NCBI RefSeq assembly: GCF_000177675.1
Contig: NZ_ADGX01000059.1
Coordinates: forward strand, 1 to 49,170
Source: Parafrankia sp. EUN1f
Lineage (GTDB): Bacteria > Actinomycetota > Actinomycetes > Frankiales > Frankiaceae
Length of the DNA stretch: 49,170 nt
Direction of reading: 5' to 3'
In this document: one piece after another, positions 1 through 8,056 of the stretch
Numbering within the stretch: the stretch's first letter is position 1
Layout of the letters: every line of letters begins with the position of its first letter
Notes under the pieces: generated by a model
What the model was told of the DNA's origin: nothing
Databases searched by the model: none
Seen by the model: only the letters and a program-made list of their open reading frames with translations
Translations under genes and position numbers: made by a program

Positions 1-122
1 CCGGCCGGGTCGCCGCGCGGCTGCCGGTCGAGCTGCCACCCGCCGGTTCCCGCCGTGAGCTGCTCGCGACGCCGGAGTTCGTCCGGCTGCGTGACGCCCT
101 GCTGGCCCACCTGGAGGGCTGA
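1..122 (+). CDS. ABC transporter ATP-binding protein, C-terminal fragment
   Basis: Only the last 39 codons are inside the window, read in the frame starting at base 3 and ending with TGA at 120-122. The residues (…RVAARLPVELPPAG… ending LLAHLEG) resemble the C-terminal tail of SsuB/TauB-type ATPases that energise import of sulfonates, nitrate or pyrimidine precursors. No Walker motifs are visible because the gene starts upstream. The permease gene begins one base after its stop, so the two are almost certainly co-transcribed. The assignment rests mainly on this context. Confidence 0.6.
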   Translation, partial: GRVAARLPVELPPAGSRRELLATPEFVRLRDALLAHLEG

Positions 123-123
123 C

Positions 124-900
124 GTGACCCGCCTCAAGGAGTCGCTGCGCCAGTACGGTCCGGCCGGCGTGATCGTTCTGGCCGTGCTCGGCGCGTGGAA
201 GCTGGCCACCTCCGTCTTCGGTGTCGAGGAGTACATCCTGCCGGCGCCGGACGAGGTGATCACCACCCTGATCGACCGCTGGGACCGCACCCTGTCCAGC
301 GCGACCTGGGTGACGCTCAAGGAGGTCGTCGTCGGCTTCGCCATCGCGGTGGCCGCCGGGCTGCTGATCGCCTGCGCGCTGCACTTCTCGGCGATCGCCC
401 GCCGCGCGATCTACCCGCTGCTGATCGGGTCGCAGACCATCCCGGTCGTGGTGATCGCGCCGATTCTCGCGATCATCTTCGGCTACTCGATCACTCCGAA
501 GCTCATCCTGGTCGCGCTGCTGTGCTTCTTCCCGATCGTCGTCGGCACGCTGGACGGGCTGGCGGCGGTCGACCCGCAGCTCACCCGGATGATGCGCACC
601 CTGTACGGCAACCGCTGGTCGATCTTCCTGCGGGTCGAGTTCCCGTCGGCGCTCCCCTCGATGTTCACCGGCCTGCGGCTGTCCGCGGCCTACGCGGCGA
701 CGGCCGCGGTGTTCGGCGAGTACTCCGGCTCCACGGACGGGCTCGGCCACGTGATGCGCCAGGCCGTCCCACAGCTGCAGAGCTCCCTCGTCTTCGCCGC
801 GATCACCCTGCTCACCGCGATGTCGGTGGCCCTGTTCGTCCTCGTCACCCTCCTGGAAAACGTCCTGGTCCCGTGGGCCAAGGAAGGCAAGAACAGATGA
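124..900 (+). CDS. ABC transporter permease, SsuC/TauC/ThiX type
   Basis: A 258-residue inner-membrane permease of the binding-protein-dependent family (BPD_transp_1). The GTG at 124 is chosen because it sits one base after the ATPase stop; an in-frame start at 55 would overlap that gene by 68 bases. About six hydrophobic segments are visible. The loop near residues 155-170, with E-x-P-x-A-L-P (VEFPSALPSMFTGLRLS), is the EAA-type site that docks the ATPase. It would form the translocation channel for the substrate delivered by the lipoprotein encoded next, whose ATG overlaps this gene's stop. The substrate cannot be told from the permease. Confidence 0.88.
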   Translation: MTRLKESLRQYGPAGVIVLAVLGAWKLATSVFGVEEYILPAPDEVITTLIDRWDRTLSSATWVTLKEVVVGFAIAVAAGLLIACALHFSAIARRAIYPLLIGSQTIPVVVIAPILAIIFGYSITPKLILVALLCFFPIVVGTLDGLAAVDPQLTRMMRTLYGNRWSIFLRVEFPSALPSMFTGLRLSAAYAATAAVFGEYSGSTDGLGHVMRQAVPQLQSSLVFAAITLLTAMSVALFVLVTLLENVLVPWAKEGKNR

Positions 901-1916
901 GAGCCAAGCGTTTGGCCGGCGGTGTGGCGGCTCTGCTCGCCGTCACCCTCCCGCTCGTCGCCTGCGGGAGCGATGACAGCTCCTCCGACGGCGAGGCACT
1001 GCGCAAGACGACGGTCCTGCTCGACTGGGACCCGAACCCCGACCACGTCGCGCTGTACACCGCCAAGGAGGCGGGCTACTTCGAGGACGCGGGCCTTGAT
1101 GTGACCTTCCAGCCGCCGTCCGACCCCTCGGACCCGACGAAGCTGGTCAGCACCGGGAAGATCGACATCGGCATCTCCTACGAGCCCGAGACGATCATCT
1201 CCGGCTCGCAGGGCCTGGACGTCGTGGCCGTCGGCGCGCTGATCCCGACGGCGCTGCTGTCGGTCATGGCGAACGGGGACTCGGAGGTCAAGTCCGTCGC
1301 CGACCTCGCCGGCCACACCATCGGCACGCCCGGCCTGCAGACCAACGACGCGTTCCTGAAGACGATCCTCGCCAGGAACAACATCGACCCGGCGTCGGTG
1401 AAGTCCGTCAACATCGGCCAGGACCTGATGGCGGCGATGGTCGCCGGCAACGTCGACGCGACGCTCGGCGCCTACCGCAACATCGAGGGCGTCATGATGA
1501 CCGACCAGGGCCTGAAGCCCACGATCATCCCGGTCACCGACGCGGGCGTGCCGGACTACGACGAGCTGGTCATCATCGCGCAGGCCAGCCGGCTGAAGTC
1601 GGACCCGGCCTACCAGAAGCTCATCCGTGACTTCCTGTCGGGGCTCGCCAGGGGCAACGCCGACGTGATCGCCGATCCGGCCGCGGCATCGGAGATCATC
1701 GCCGCCGAGGCCGAGGGCTACGACGAGGCGATGGTGCCGAAGATGATCGACGCCACCGTGCCGCTGCTGAAGAACGACAAGGGATTCGGCCAGCAGGACG
1801 TCTCCGACTGGCAGGCGTTCGCCGACTGGATGAAGTCCGAGGGGCTCATCGACAAGGCCGTCACCGCCTCGGACGTCGTCACGAACGACTACCTGCCGGC
1901 CGGCTCGGCCAGCTGA
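897..1916 (+). CDS. ABC transporter substrate-binding lipoprotein, THI5/NMT1-like
   Basis: A 339-residue exported lipoprotein. The signal peptide has a basic N-terminus (MRAKR), a hydrophobic core and the lipobox LVAC near residues 18-21. The mature start, with TVLLDWDPNPDHVALYTAKE followed by GYFEDAGLDV, is the hallmark of the NMT1/THI5-like receptor family. That family includes ThiY, which binds formylaminopyrimidine, as well as sulfonate and riboflavin receptors. It overlaps the permease by 4 bp. A pyrimidine- or pyridine-like ligand is plausible given the hydrolase genes downstream, but this is inference; the family also binds aliphatic ligands. Confidence 0.88.
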   Translation: MRAKRLAGGVAALLAVTLPLVACGSDDSSSDGEALRKTTVLLDWDPNPDHVALYTAKEAGYFEDAGLDVTFQPPSDPSDPTKLVSTGKIDIGISYEPETIISGSQGLDVVAVGALIPTALLSVMANGDSEVKSVADLAGHTIGTPGLQTNDAFLKTILARNNIDPASVKSVNIGQDLMAAMVAGNVDATLGAYRNIEGVMMTDQGLKPTIIPVTDAGVPDYDELVIIAQASRLKSDPAYQKLIRDFLSGLARGNADVIADPAAASEIIAAEAEGYDEAMVPKMIDATVPLLKNDKGFGQQDVSDWQAFADWMKSEGLIDKAVTASDVVTNDYLPAGSAS

Positions 1917-1921
1917 GGCGG

Positions 1922-1958
1922 CGGACGGGCCGGCCCGTCGACCGGGCCGGCCCGTCCG
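1922..1958 (+). terminator. Long GC hairpin after the binding-protein gene
   Basis: Bases 1923-1937 (GGACGGGCCGGCCCG) and 1943-1957 are perfect reverse complements around a 5-base loop, extended by a C-G pair at 1922/1958. The hairpin lies 6 bases after the lipoprotein stop. No T tract follows, so it could be a factor-assisted terminator, an attenuator or an mRNA-stabilising end that raises receptor levels over downstream genes. Confidence 0.6.
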
Positions 1959-1996
1959 ACCTCGACCAGCGTCAATCCAGGCCGCACCGAGCAAAT

Positions 1997-2038
1997 CCAG
2001 GCCGCGCCAACCCAGACCCAGGCCGCGCCAACCCAGAC
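1997..2038 (+). repeat. Two tandem 21-bp direct repeats, non-coding
   Basis: The 21-bp unit beginning CCAGGCCGCGCC occurs twice in a row, at 1997-2017 and 2018-2038. Partial copies containing AATCCAGGCCGC precede it. It lies between the transporter hairpin and the ribosome binding site of the next gene. No coding role is seen. Confidence 0.75.
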
Positions 2039-2108
2039 CGCCCCAGCCCCCCGCCCAGTCTCGGCCGGTGACCCTCGTCCGTCCCGCGATCGAAGGAGAT
2101 CCACCCCC

Positions 2109-3326
2109 ATGAGCACGCCCGCCGGAACGTCGGCAACAGCCCTCGCGGAGAAGGTCTCCGCGCAGATCCGCACCGACGAGCTCGTCGAGCTCGTCCAGCA
2201 GGTCTGCCGCATTCCCAGCGTGCTCGGCGAGGAGGGGGAGCTGGCCCGGTTCCTCGCGCAGACCATGAAGGAGCTCGACTTCGCGGCGGTCGACCTGCAG
2301 ACGGTGCTGCCGGACCGGCCGAACGCGGTCGGCGAGGTGTACTTCGGCCCGGGCCGGCGCGTGGTGCTCACCGGCCACCTGGACACCAAGCCCGTCGCCC
2401 ACGGCTGGACGGTGACCAGCCCGTTCTCCGGCGAGCTCCTCGACGGCAACGTCTACGGGCACGGGATCATGGACATGAAGGCGGCGCTGGTCTGCCAGAT
2501 CGTCGCGATCGCAGCGGTGCGGGCCAGCGGGCTGCCGGTCAGCGGCACGGTCGCGATGGCCGCCGTCTCCGACCACATGGGTGACCAGCTCGGCTCGATC
2601 GCCTACTTCGACGAGTACGCCGCCGACCTGTGCGTGCTCGGCGAGCTGTCCGACAACGAGATCTTCCTCGGCCACCGGGGACGGTACTACTTCGACATCA
2701 CGACCCGCGGCCGGACCGCGCACACCTGCCACAAGCCGCTCGCCGTCAACGCGAACATGCTCGCCGCGCACGCCGTGCTGGAACTGGACGCCTCCCGGCT
2801 CATCCCGTCGATCGAGGACTGGGTCGCCAACCTGTTCGGCCCGGAGACCTACATGGCACCCGGGCGGATCTACGGCGGGCTGCCACCCGGCGGCCCGTCG
2901 GCGATCCCGGACGAGTGCGTGATCCGGGTCGACTGCCGCCCGCAGCCCGGTGTCAGCGTCGAGGAGGTCCGCGCCGAGATCGACCGCTGCCTGGCCCGGG
3001 CACTCGCCCGTGAGCCGCGCTTCGCCGCCGACGTGGTGCTCGCCGACGTCAAGAACGGCTACCTGGCCGGCCCGGACGACGAGGTGGTGACGCTGATGAG
3101 CAGCGCGCTCGGCGCCGTGCGCGGCGGGGTGACGCCGAAACTGTCCGCCGCCGGCTGGCTCGGTGACACCGCGAGCTTCGGCCACAAGGTCCCCACCGTC
3201 ATCTTCGGGCCGGGCGGCGAGCCGGTGTACTGCCCCGACGAGCACCTGAGCGTTGACGACCTCGTCGAGGCGACCCGCGCCTACGCGACCTTCGTCGCGC
3301 TCGCGCTCGCGTCGGGGTCGGCGTGA
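2109..3326 (+). CDS. M20-family amidohydrolase/peptidase, ArgE/DapE-like, atypical active site
   Basis: A 405-residue cytoplasmic metallohydrolase of the M20 group, which cleaves N-acyl, N-carbamoyl or peptide amide bonds. ATG 2109 follows a strong ribosome binding site (GAAGGAG at 2092-2098). Metal-site motifs are present: GHLDTKP (near residue 94), GHGIMDMKAA, GELSD, RTAHT in the lid domain and PDEHLSVDDL near the C-terminus. The usual acidic pair of the catalytic centre (…DEE… after the third strand) is not seen; the aligned stretch reads VSDHMGDQLGS. The enzyme may therefore use a different base or have altered activity. Its stop overlaps the GTG of the B12-binding subunit, so it belongs to the same operon. 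The substrate is unknown; deformylation or deacylation of a ring-opened product is possible. Confidence 0.8.
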   Translation: MSTPAGTSATALAEKVSAQIRTDELVELVQQVCRIPSVLGEEGELARFLAQTMKELDFAAVDLQTVLPDRPNAVGEVYFGPGRRVVLTGHLDTKPVAHGWTVTSPFSGELLDGNVYGHGIMDMKAALVCQIVAIAAVRASGLPVSGTVAMAAVSDHMGDQLGSIAYFDEYAADLCVLGELSDNEIFLGHRGRYYFDITTRGRTAHTCHKPLAVNANMLAAHAVLELDASRLIPSIEDWVANLFGPETYMAPGRIYGGLPPGGPSAIPDECVIRVDCRPQPGVSVEEVRAEIDRCLARALAREPRFAADVVLADVKNGYLAGPDDEVVTLMSSALGAVRGGVTPKLSAAGWLGDTASFGHKVPTVIFGPGGEPVYCPDEHLSVDDLVEATRAYATFVALALASGSA

Positions 3327-3784
3327 GCGCAGCCGGGGCGGCGCCCGGCGGCCGGCCGGCGCGGGTGCTGCTCGCCAAGCCCGGCCTCGACGGCCACGAC
3401 CGGGGCATCAAGGTGATCGGCATGGCGCTGCGCGACGCGGGCGCCGAGGTGATCTACCTGGGGCTGCGCCGCTCCGTCACCGAGATCGTCGCCGCCGCGC
3501 GGGACGAGGACGCGGACGTCATCGGCATCTCGGTGCTCTCCGGCGCGCACCTCGCGCTGACCAGGGCGCTGCTCGCCGAACGGGACGCCGCCGGGCTCAC
3601 CGACATCCCCGTGACGGTCGGCGGCACGATCGGCGCGACGGACGCGGCGACCCTGCGCGAGCTGGGCGTCGCGGCGGTCCACGGCGTCGGCACGCCACTG
3701 CCGGAGGTCGTGGCGACGGTCCTAGGGCTCGCCGCGGCGACCAGGGAGCTCGCCGCGGCGACCAGGGCGGCGGTGGCCGGATGA
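3323..3784 (+). CDS. B12-binding small subunit of an acyl-CoA mutase
   Basis: A 153-residue cobalamin-binding subunit of the methylmalonyl-/isobutyryl-/hydroxyisobutyryl-CoA mutase family. The base-off signature D-x-H-x-x-G is DGHDRG at residues 23-28, with His25 the predicted cobalt ligand. S-x-L is at residues 70-72 (SVL), followed later by the VGGTI strand. GTG 3323 overlaps the preceding stop as GTGA, and its own TGA overlaps the ATG of the large subunit. This is the two-gene arrangement seen in Icm, Hcm and archaeal methylmalonyl-CoA mutases, not the single MutB polypeptide. The last 20 residues contain a duplicated LAAATR segment, which is probably a flexible tail. Confidence 0.93.
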   Translation: MSAAGAAPGGRPARVLLAKPGLDGHDRGIKVIGMALRDAGAEVIYLGLRRSVTEIVAAARDEDADVIGISVLSGAHLALTRALLAERDAAGLTDIPVTVGGTIGATDAATLRELGVAAVHGVGTPLPEVVATVLGLAAATRELAAATRAAVAG

Positions 3785-5403
3785 CCGCGCCGCGGCCCGA
3801 TCGCGAACAGGCGGGAGTGCTGCCTGCCCGCACCGACTCCGGCGTTCCCGTCCACCTGGTCTACGGGCAGGACGACCTCGCCCCCGGCCTGACCGAACGG
3901 CTCGGCCCGCCCGGCGGCGCCCCGTACACCCGGGGCCCGTACCCGACGATGTACCGGGAAAAGCTGTGGACGATGCGTCAGTACGCTGGCTTCGGGTCGG
4001 CCGAGGACGCCAACGCCCGCTACCGCTATCTGCTCTCCCAGGGCCAGACCGCGCTGTCGGTCGCCTTCGACCTGCCCACCCAGCTCGGCTACGACTCGAC
4101 GGACCCGATGGCCGAGGCCGAGGTGGGCCGGGTCGGGGTCGCCATCGACACCGCCGAGGACATGGTGCGGCTGTTCGACGGGCTGCCGCTGGGCGAGCTC
4201 TCGGTGAATCACACGATCAACGCGACCGCCCCGGTGATCCTCGCGTTCTTCCTGGTCGCGGCGGAACGCCAGGGCGTGCCGTTCGACCGGGTCGCCGGCA
4301 CGACGCAGAACGACCTGCTCAAGGAGTTCCTCGCCCGCAAGACCTACATCTATCCGCCGGCGGCGTCGCTGCGGCTCGTCGGTGACGTCGTCGCCTTCGC
4401 CGCCGAGCACCTGCCCCGGTTCAATCCGGTCTCCATCACCGGGTACCACGTCCGGGAGGCCGGCAGCGACGCGGTGCAGGAGCTGGGCCTGGCGCTCGCC
4501 TCCGCGATCGCCTATGCCGAGGAGATCACCCGCCGCGGCCTGCCGTTCGACCGCTTCGCCGGTCGGCTGTCCTTCCACTTCTCGGCCACCCTCGACCTGT
4601 TCGAGGAGGTGGCGAAGGTCCGGGCGGCGCGGCGGATGTGGCACCGGATCGCCACCGAACGGTTCGGCGCGACCCGGCCGGAGTCGGCCCGGATGCGCTT
4701 CTTCTCCGGCTGCTCCGGCACGGTCCTCACCGCCCAGCAGCCGCTGAACAACGTGGTCCGCTCGACGATCTCCTGCCTGGCGGCGGTGCTCGGCGGTGCC
4801 CAGTCGGTGCATGTGATGGGCTGGGACGAGGCGCTGGAGATTCCCAGCGAGGAGTCGGTGCGCCTGGCCCTGCGCACGCAGCAGATCGTCGCGCACGAGT
4901 CCGGGGTGACCCGCACCGTCGACCCGCTGGCCGGCTCCTACTACGTCGAGTCGCTCACCGACGAGCTGGAACAGCGCGCGTTCGCCCTGATCGAGCGGAT
5001 CGACGCCGGCGGCGGCATGGTAGCGATGCTGGCCGAGGGCATCCCGCAGCGCTGGGTCGCGAAGACGGCCTACCAGACCGAACGCGAGCTGGTGGACGGC
5101 ACCCGGGTCAAGGTCGGCGTGAACCGGTACACCGACGACGCGGACACCGACGCCGATCCGCGGCTGTTCGAGCCGGACCCGTCCGCCCAGGAACGCGCCC
5201 GCGACCGGCTGCGCGAGCACCTGCGCAACCGCGACGGCGCCGCCGCGGCGGCGGCCCTGGCCGGGCTGGCCGCGGTGCTGCGCTCGGACGCGAACGTGAT
5301 GCCCGCGCTGCTGGACTGCGCCCGTGCCGGCGCGACGATCGGCGAGATCAACGCCCTGATGCGGGCCGAGTTCGGCGAGTACCGGGAGCCGGCGCCATGG
5401 TGA
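3781..5403 (+). CDS. B12-dependent acyl-CoA mutase, large (catalytic) subunit
   Basis: A 540-residue TIM-barrel subunit without its own B12 domain. It catalyses a radical carbon-skeleton rearrangement of a CoA thioester together with the preceding small subunit. Aligning from memory with P. shermanii methylmalonyl-CoA mutase, residues equivalent to Arg87, Tyr89, Gln197, Arg207 and His244 are all kept (here Arg66, Tyr68, Gln176, Arg186, His223). Isobutyryl-CoA mutase has Phe and Gln at the Tyr89 and Arg207 positions, and hydroxyisobutyryl-CoA mutase has Ile at the first. The sequence therefore favours a carboxylated acyl-CoA such as methylmalonyl- or ethylmalonyl-CoA. No chaperone GTPase (MeaB) or epimerase lies nearby. 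ATG 3781 overlaps the upstream stop. Confidence 0.92.
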   Translation: MTAPRPDREQAGVLPARTDSGVPVHLVYGQDDLAPGLTERLGPPGGAPYTRGPYPTMYREKLWTMRQYAGFGSAEDANARYRYLLSQGQTALSVAFDLPTQLGYDSTDPMAEAEVGRVGVAIDTAEDMVRLFDGLPLGELSVNHTINATAPVILAFFLVAAERQGVPFDRVAGTTQNDLLKEFLARKTYIYPPAASLRLVGDVVAFAAEHLPRFNPVSITGYHVREAGSDAVQELGLALASAIAYAEEITRRGLPFDRFAGRLSFHFSATLDLFEEVAKVRAARRMWHRIATERFGATRPESARMRFFSGCSGTVLTAQQPLNNVVRSTISCLAAVLGGAQSVHVMGWDEALEIPSEESVRLALRTQQIVAHESGVTRTVDPLAGSYYVESLTDELEQRAFALIERIDAGGGMVAMLAEGIPQRWVAKTAYQTERELVDGTRVKVGVNRYTDDADTDADPRLFEPDPSAQERARDRLREHLRNRDGAAAAAALAGLAAVLRSDANVMPALLDCARAGATIGEINALMRAEFGEYREPAPW

Positions 5404-6737
5404 ACGGCGGTGTGCCGGACGGCGGTGTGCTGGACGGCGGTGTGCTGGACGGCGGTGTGCTGGACGGCGGTGTGCTGGGCGGCGGCGTCCCGGGCGGCGG
5501 TGTGCCGCCGCTCGCCGGGGTCCGGGTCGTCGACCTCACCCGGTTCGTCTCCGGCGCCTACACCACGATGATGCTCGCCGCGCTCGGCGCGGACGTCGTC
5601 AAGATCGAGCCACCGGACGGTGGCGACTCCTACCGGGCCCAGGCGACCGCCACCGTGGCCGACCGCTCCGCGCTGTTCCTCTCGCTGAACAACGGCAAGC
5701 GCAGCCTTGCCCTCGACCTGCGCGCGCCGTCCGGGCAGGCGGCACTGGAACGACTGCTCGCCGGCGCGGACGTGGTCGTCGAGAACGCCCGGCCGGGCGC
5801 GCTCGCCCGCTACGGGCTGGACGCCGCCGCGGTGCTCAGCCGGCACCCGCGGATCGTCTACGGATCGGTGTCCGGCTACGGGCAGACCGGCCCGGACGCC
5901 GCCCGCGGTGGCTTCGACCTGATCCTGCAGGCCGAGGCCGGCCTGATGAGCGTCACCGGGACAGCCGGGTCGGGACCGGTGAAGGTCGGCGCGCCGCTGC
6001 TCGACGTCGGCGCCGGCATCTGCTGCGTCACAGGGATCCTGGCCGGCCTGCTGCGCCGCGCCGGGACCGGCCGCGGGGGGCACGTCGCCTCGTCCCTGCT
6101 GGAGTTCGCGCTCGCGGGCCTGACCACCCCGGCCTCGGCGTTCTTCGCGGCGGGCGAGATCCCCTCGCGGCTGGGCACACACTCGCCGGCCTTCGCGCCC
6201 TACGGCGCGTTCCGCGCCCGCACCGGCGAGCTGGTCCTCGCCGGCGCGGGCAACGAGGGGCTGTGGCGGCGGCTGTGCTCGACGATCGGCATACCCGAGG
6301 CCGTCGACGATCCGGCGTTCGCCACCAACGCCGACCGGGTCCGCAACCGGGACGTGCTCACCGCCCGCATCGAGCAGGCGCTCGCCGCGGATGACGCGCC
6401 CGCCTGGGTGGCGCGGCTGGAGGCCGCCGGGGTACCGGCCGGCCTGGTCCGCGACGTCGGTGAGGCACTCACCTCGGCGCAGGCGGCGGCGATCGGCGCG
6501 GTGGCGACGGTCAGCGCCGGCGACGGCTCGCCCTACCAGGCGGTGACGGTGCCGGTACGGGCCCCCGGACCGCTGCCTTTCCCCTCCGGCGCGCCTGACC
6601 TCGGCCAGCACACCCGCGCGGTGCTGCGCGAGGCGGGGCTGAGCGACGCCGAGATCGACGAACTGCACGCCGCCGGCACGATCCTCGACGCCTCGATCCC
6701 GGCCGGGACGACCGGCGCGACCGGGGGTGGCGGGTGA
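5397..6737 (+). CDS. Class III CoA-transferase, CaiB/BaiF family
   Basis: A 446-residue enzyme that moves CoA between carboxylic acids through an aspartyl-CoA anhydride; Asp174 in GGFDLILQAEAG is the likely nucleophile. Family motifs are LAGVRVVDLTRF, MLAALGADVVKIE, FLSLNNGKRSLALDL, VVVENARPGA and SGYGQTGP. The start overlaps the mutase stop (ATGGTGA), so GTG 5400 is an alternative. Residues 3-37 are a degenerate five-residue repeat (GGVLD) placed before the first conserved strand. This part is absent from typical family members of about 380-410 residues. It probably makes the CoA ester fed to or received from the mutase. Confidence 0.9.
   Translation: MVNGGVPDGGVLDGGVLDGGVLDGGVLGGGVPGGGVPPLAGVRVVDLTRFVSGAYTTMMLAALGADVVKIEPPDGGDSYRAQATATVADRSALFLSLNNGKRSLALDLRAPSGQAALERLLAGADVVVENARPGALARYGLDAAAVLSRHPRIVYGSVSGYGQTGPDAARGGFDLILQAEAGLMSVTGTAGSGPVKVGAPLLDVGAGICCVTGILAGLLRRAGTGRGGHVASSLLEFALAGLTTPASAFFAAGEIPSRLGTHSPAFAPYGAFRARTGELVLAGAGNEGLWRRLCSTIGIPEAVDDPAFATNADRVRNRDVLTARIEQALAADDAPAWVARLEAAGVPAGLVRDVGEALTSAQAAAIGAVATVSAGDGSPYQAVTVPVRAPGPLPFPSGAPDLGQHTRAVLREAGLSDAEIDELHAAGTILDASIPAGTTGATGGGG
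5403..5507 (+). repeat. In-frame 15-bp tandem repeat, seven units
   Basis: Seven consecutive 15-bp units related to GACGGCGGTGTGCTG encode the GGVLD/GGVP repeats at the N-terminus of the CoA-transferase. The central four units are identical or nearly so, which suggests recent slippage. Confidence 0.92.
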
Positions 6738-8056
6738 GCGCCCACGGCACCGGGGCCGCCGCGCTCGGGCGCGCGGGCGACACGACGGAACAGCCGGCCG
6801 GTGTGCGCGAGGGGCTGGCCGGTGCGCCCGGGCTGCCGGCGGATGCGCCCGACCTGCTGTCCGGTGCGGCCGAGCGGGTGATCGTGCGGACGGAGCGGTT
6901 GTGCCTGCTGCCGGCTCCACCGTTCGGCGAGGCCGCGCGGGCGGCGGTCGTCGCCGACTGGTGGCGGGCGGACGGTCTCGCCGAGGTGCGCATCGACCCG
7001 ACCGGCAACGTGTGGGGGCTGGCCCGCCGCGGCGCGGGCCCGGCGGTGCTGGTCGCCGCCCACCTGGACACGGTGTTCGGCCCGGACGTCGAGCACGGTG
7101 CCCGCCGGCAGGACGGGCGGCTGGTCGGCCCCGGTGTCGGTGACGACACGATCGCCGTCGCCGCGCTCGCCGAGCTGCCCCGGCTGCTCGAAGCCGAGCT
7201 GGTGGGCGCCGCGCAGGCCCGTCCGGTGTGGGTGCTCGCGACGGTGGGTGAGGAGGGCGTCGGCAACCTGGCCGGCATCACCGCGGCGCTCGCGGATCCG
7301 CCGGCGCCGGTTGGAGCCGTGATCGCCGTCGAGGGCAACTATCTGGGCCGGGTGACCGTGACCGGAGTCGGCTCGGTTCGGTTCGCGGTGACGGTGACAG
7401 GACCGGGCGGGCACGCTTGGGAGCGGTCCGCGACACCGAGCGCGGTGCACGCGGCCGCGGAAATGGTTTCCCGGCTCGCCGCCCTGGCTGCGCCGCAGGC
7501 CGCCGAAGGCGCTGGCGTCGGTGGGCGGACCGCGGTGAACGTCGGGCGGATCTCCGGCGGGGAGGCGATCAACATCCGGGCGGCCAGCTGCCGTTTCGAG
7601 GTCGACCTGCGGGCCGACACCGCCGCCGGACTCGCCTGGCTGGAACGGCGGGCCCGGCCGGTCATCGAGGAGCCTGGCGCGGAGCTGGCCGTCGAGGCCA
7701 GGGAGATCGGCCGCCGGCCGGCCGGCGGGATCCCGGCCGAACACCCGCTGGCCGCGGCTGCCTTCGCCGCGCTGGCCCGCCGCGGGCTGGCGGCCCGGAC
7801 CCACGCCGCCAGCACCGACGCGAACGCCGCCTACGCCGCCGGCATCCCGGCGATAACCATCGGGATCACCCACGGCGAGCGCGAGCACACGATCGACGAA
7901 TGGATCGACCTGGCGCCGGTGGCGGACGGCCTCGCCGCTCTGGCTGACACCGCGGCGCGAGCCGCGGCCGTTGCTGACACCGCGGCGCAAGCCGCCGCCA
8001 TGGCTGACACCGCGGCGCAGGCCGCACGGACCGACGGGAGTGAGCGGGATGCGTAG
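6734..8056 (+). CDS. M20-family amidohydrolase/peptidase with complete active site
   Basis: A 440-residue M20 metallohydrolase, second in the locus but only distantly similar to the one at 2109. Motifs are complete: AAHLDTVF, GPGVGDDTIAVA, TVGEEGVGN with the catalytic Glu pair, AVEGNYLG, GPGGHAW in the dimerisation/lid domain and THGEREHTIDEW at the C-terminal metal site. GTG 6734 overlaps the CoA-transferase stop as GTGA. Residues 404-433 are three copies of a 10-residue unit beginning ADTAA, outside the catalytic fold. Likely chemistry is hydrolysis of an amide such as N-formyl, N-acetyl or N-carbamoyl; the substrate is not identifiable. Confidence 0.85.
   Translation: MSAHGTGAAALGRAGDTTEQPAGVREGLAGAPGLPADAPDLLSGAAERVIVRTERLCLLPAPPFGEAARAAVVADWWRADGLAEVRIDPTGNVWGLARRGAGPAVLVAAHLDTVFGPDVEHGARRQDGRLVGPGVGDDTIAVAALAELPRLLEAELVGAAQARPVWVLATVGEEGVGNLAGITAALADPPAPVGAVIAVEGNYLGRVTVTGVGSVRFAVTVTGPGGHAWERSATPSAVHAAAEMVSRLAALAAPQAAEGAGVGGRTAVNVGRISGGEAINIRAASCRFEVDLRADTAAGLAWLERRARPVIEEPGAELAVEAREIGRRPAGGIPAEHPLAAAAFAALARRGLAARTHAASTDANAAYAAGIPAITIGITHGEREHTIDEWIDLAPVADGLAALADTAARAAAVADTAAQAAAMADTAAQAARTDGSERDA
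7943..8032 (+). repeat. In-frame 30-bp tandem repeat, three units
   Basis: Three 30-bp units, each starting GCTGACACCGCGGCGC, begin at 7943, 7973 and 8003. They encode the repeated ADTAA-type tail of the second M20 protein. Confidence 0.92.

Noticed and set aside
897-1916. Calling the importer a dedicated thiamine-precursor system (ThiXYZ)
   Set aside because: The receptor matches the wider NMT1/THI5 family, but no thiamine genes or TPP riboswitch are in the window, so the ligand is left open.
690-3245. Very long open frame on the minus strand opposite the importer and first M20 gene
   Set aside because: It is rich in Arg, Gly, Asp and Val in the pattern of antisense reading of GC-rich genes, spans several real genes and shows no family motif.
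3781-5403. Naming the mutase isobutyryl-CoA or 2-hydroxyisobutyryl-CoA mutase
   Set aside because: The residues at the substrate-selecting positions (Tyr68, Arg186) are those of methylmalonyl-CoA mutase, not Phe/Gln or Ile.
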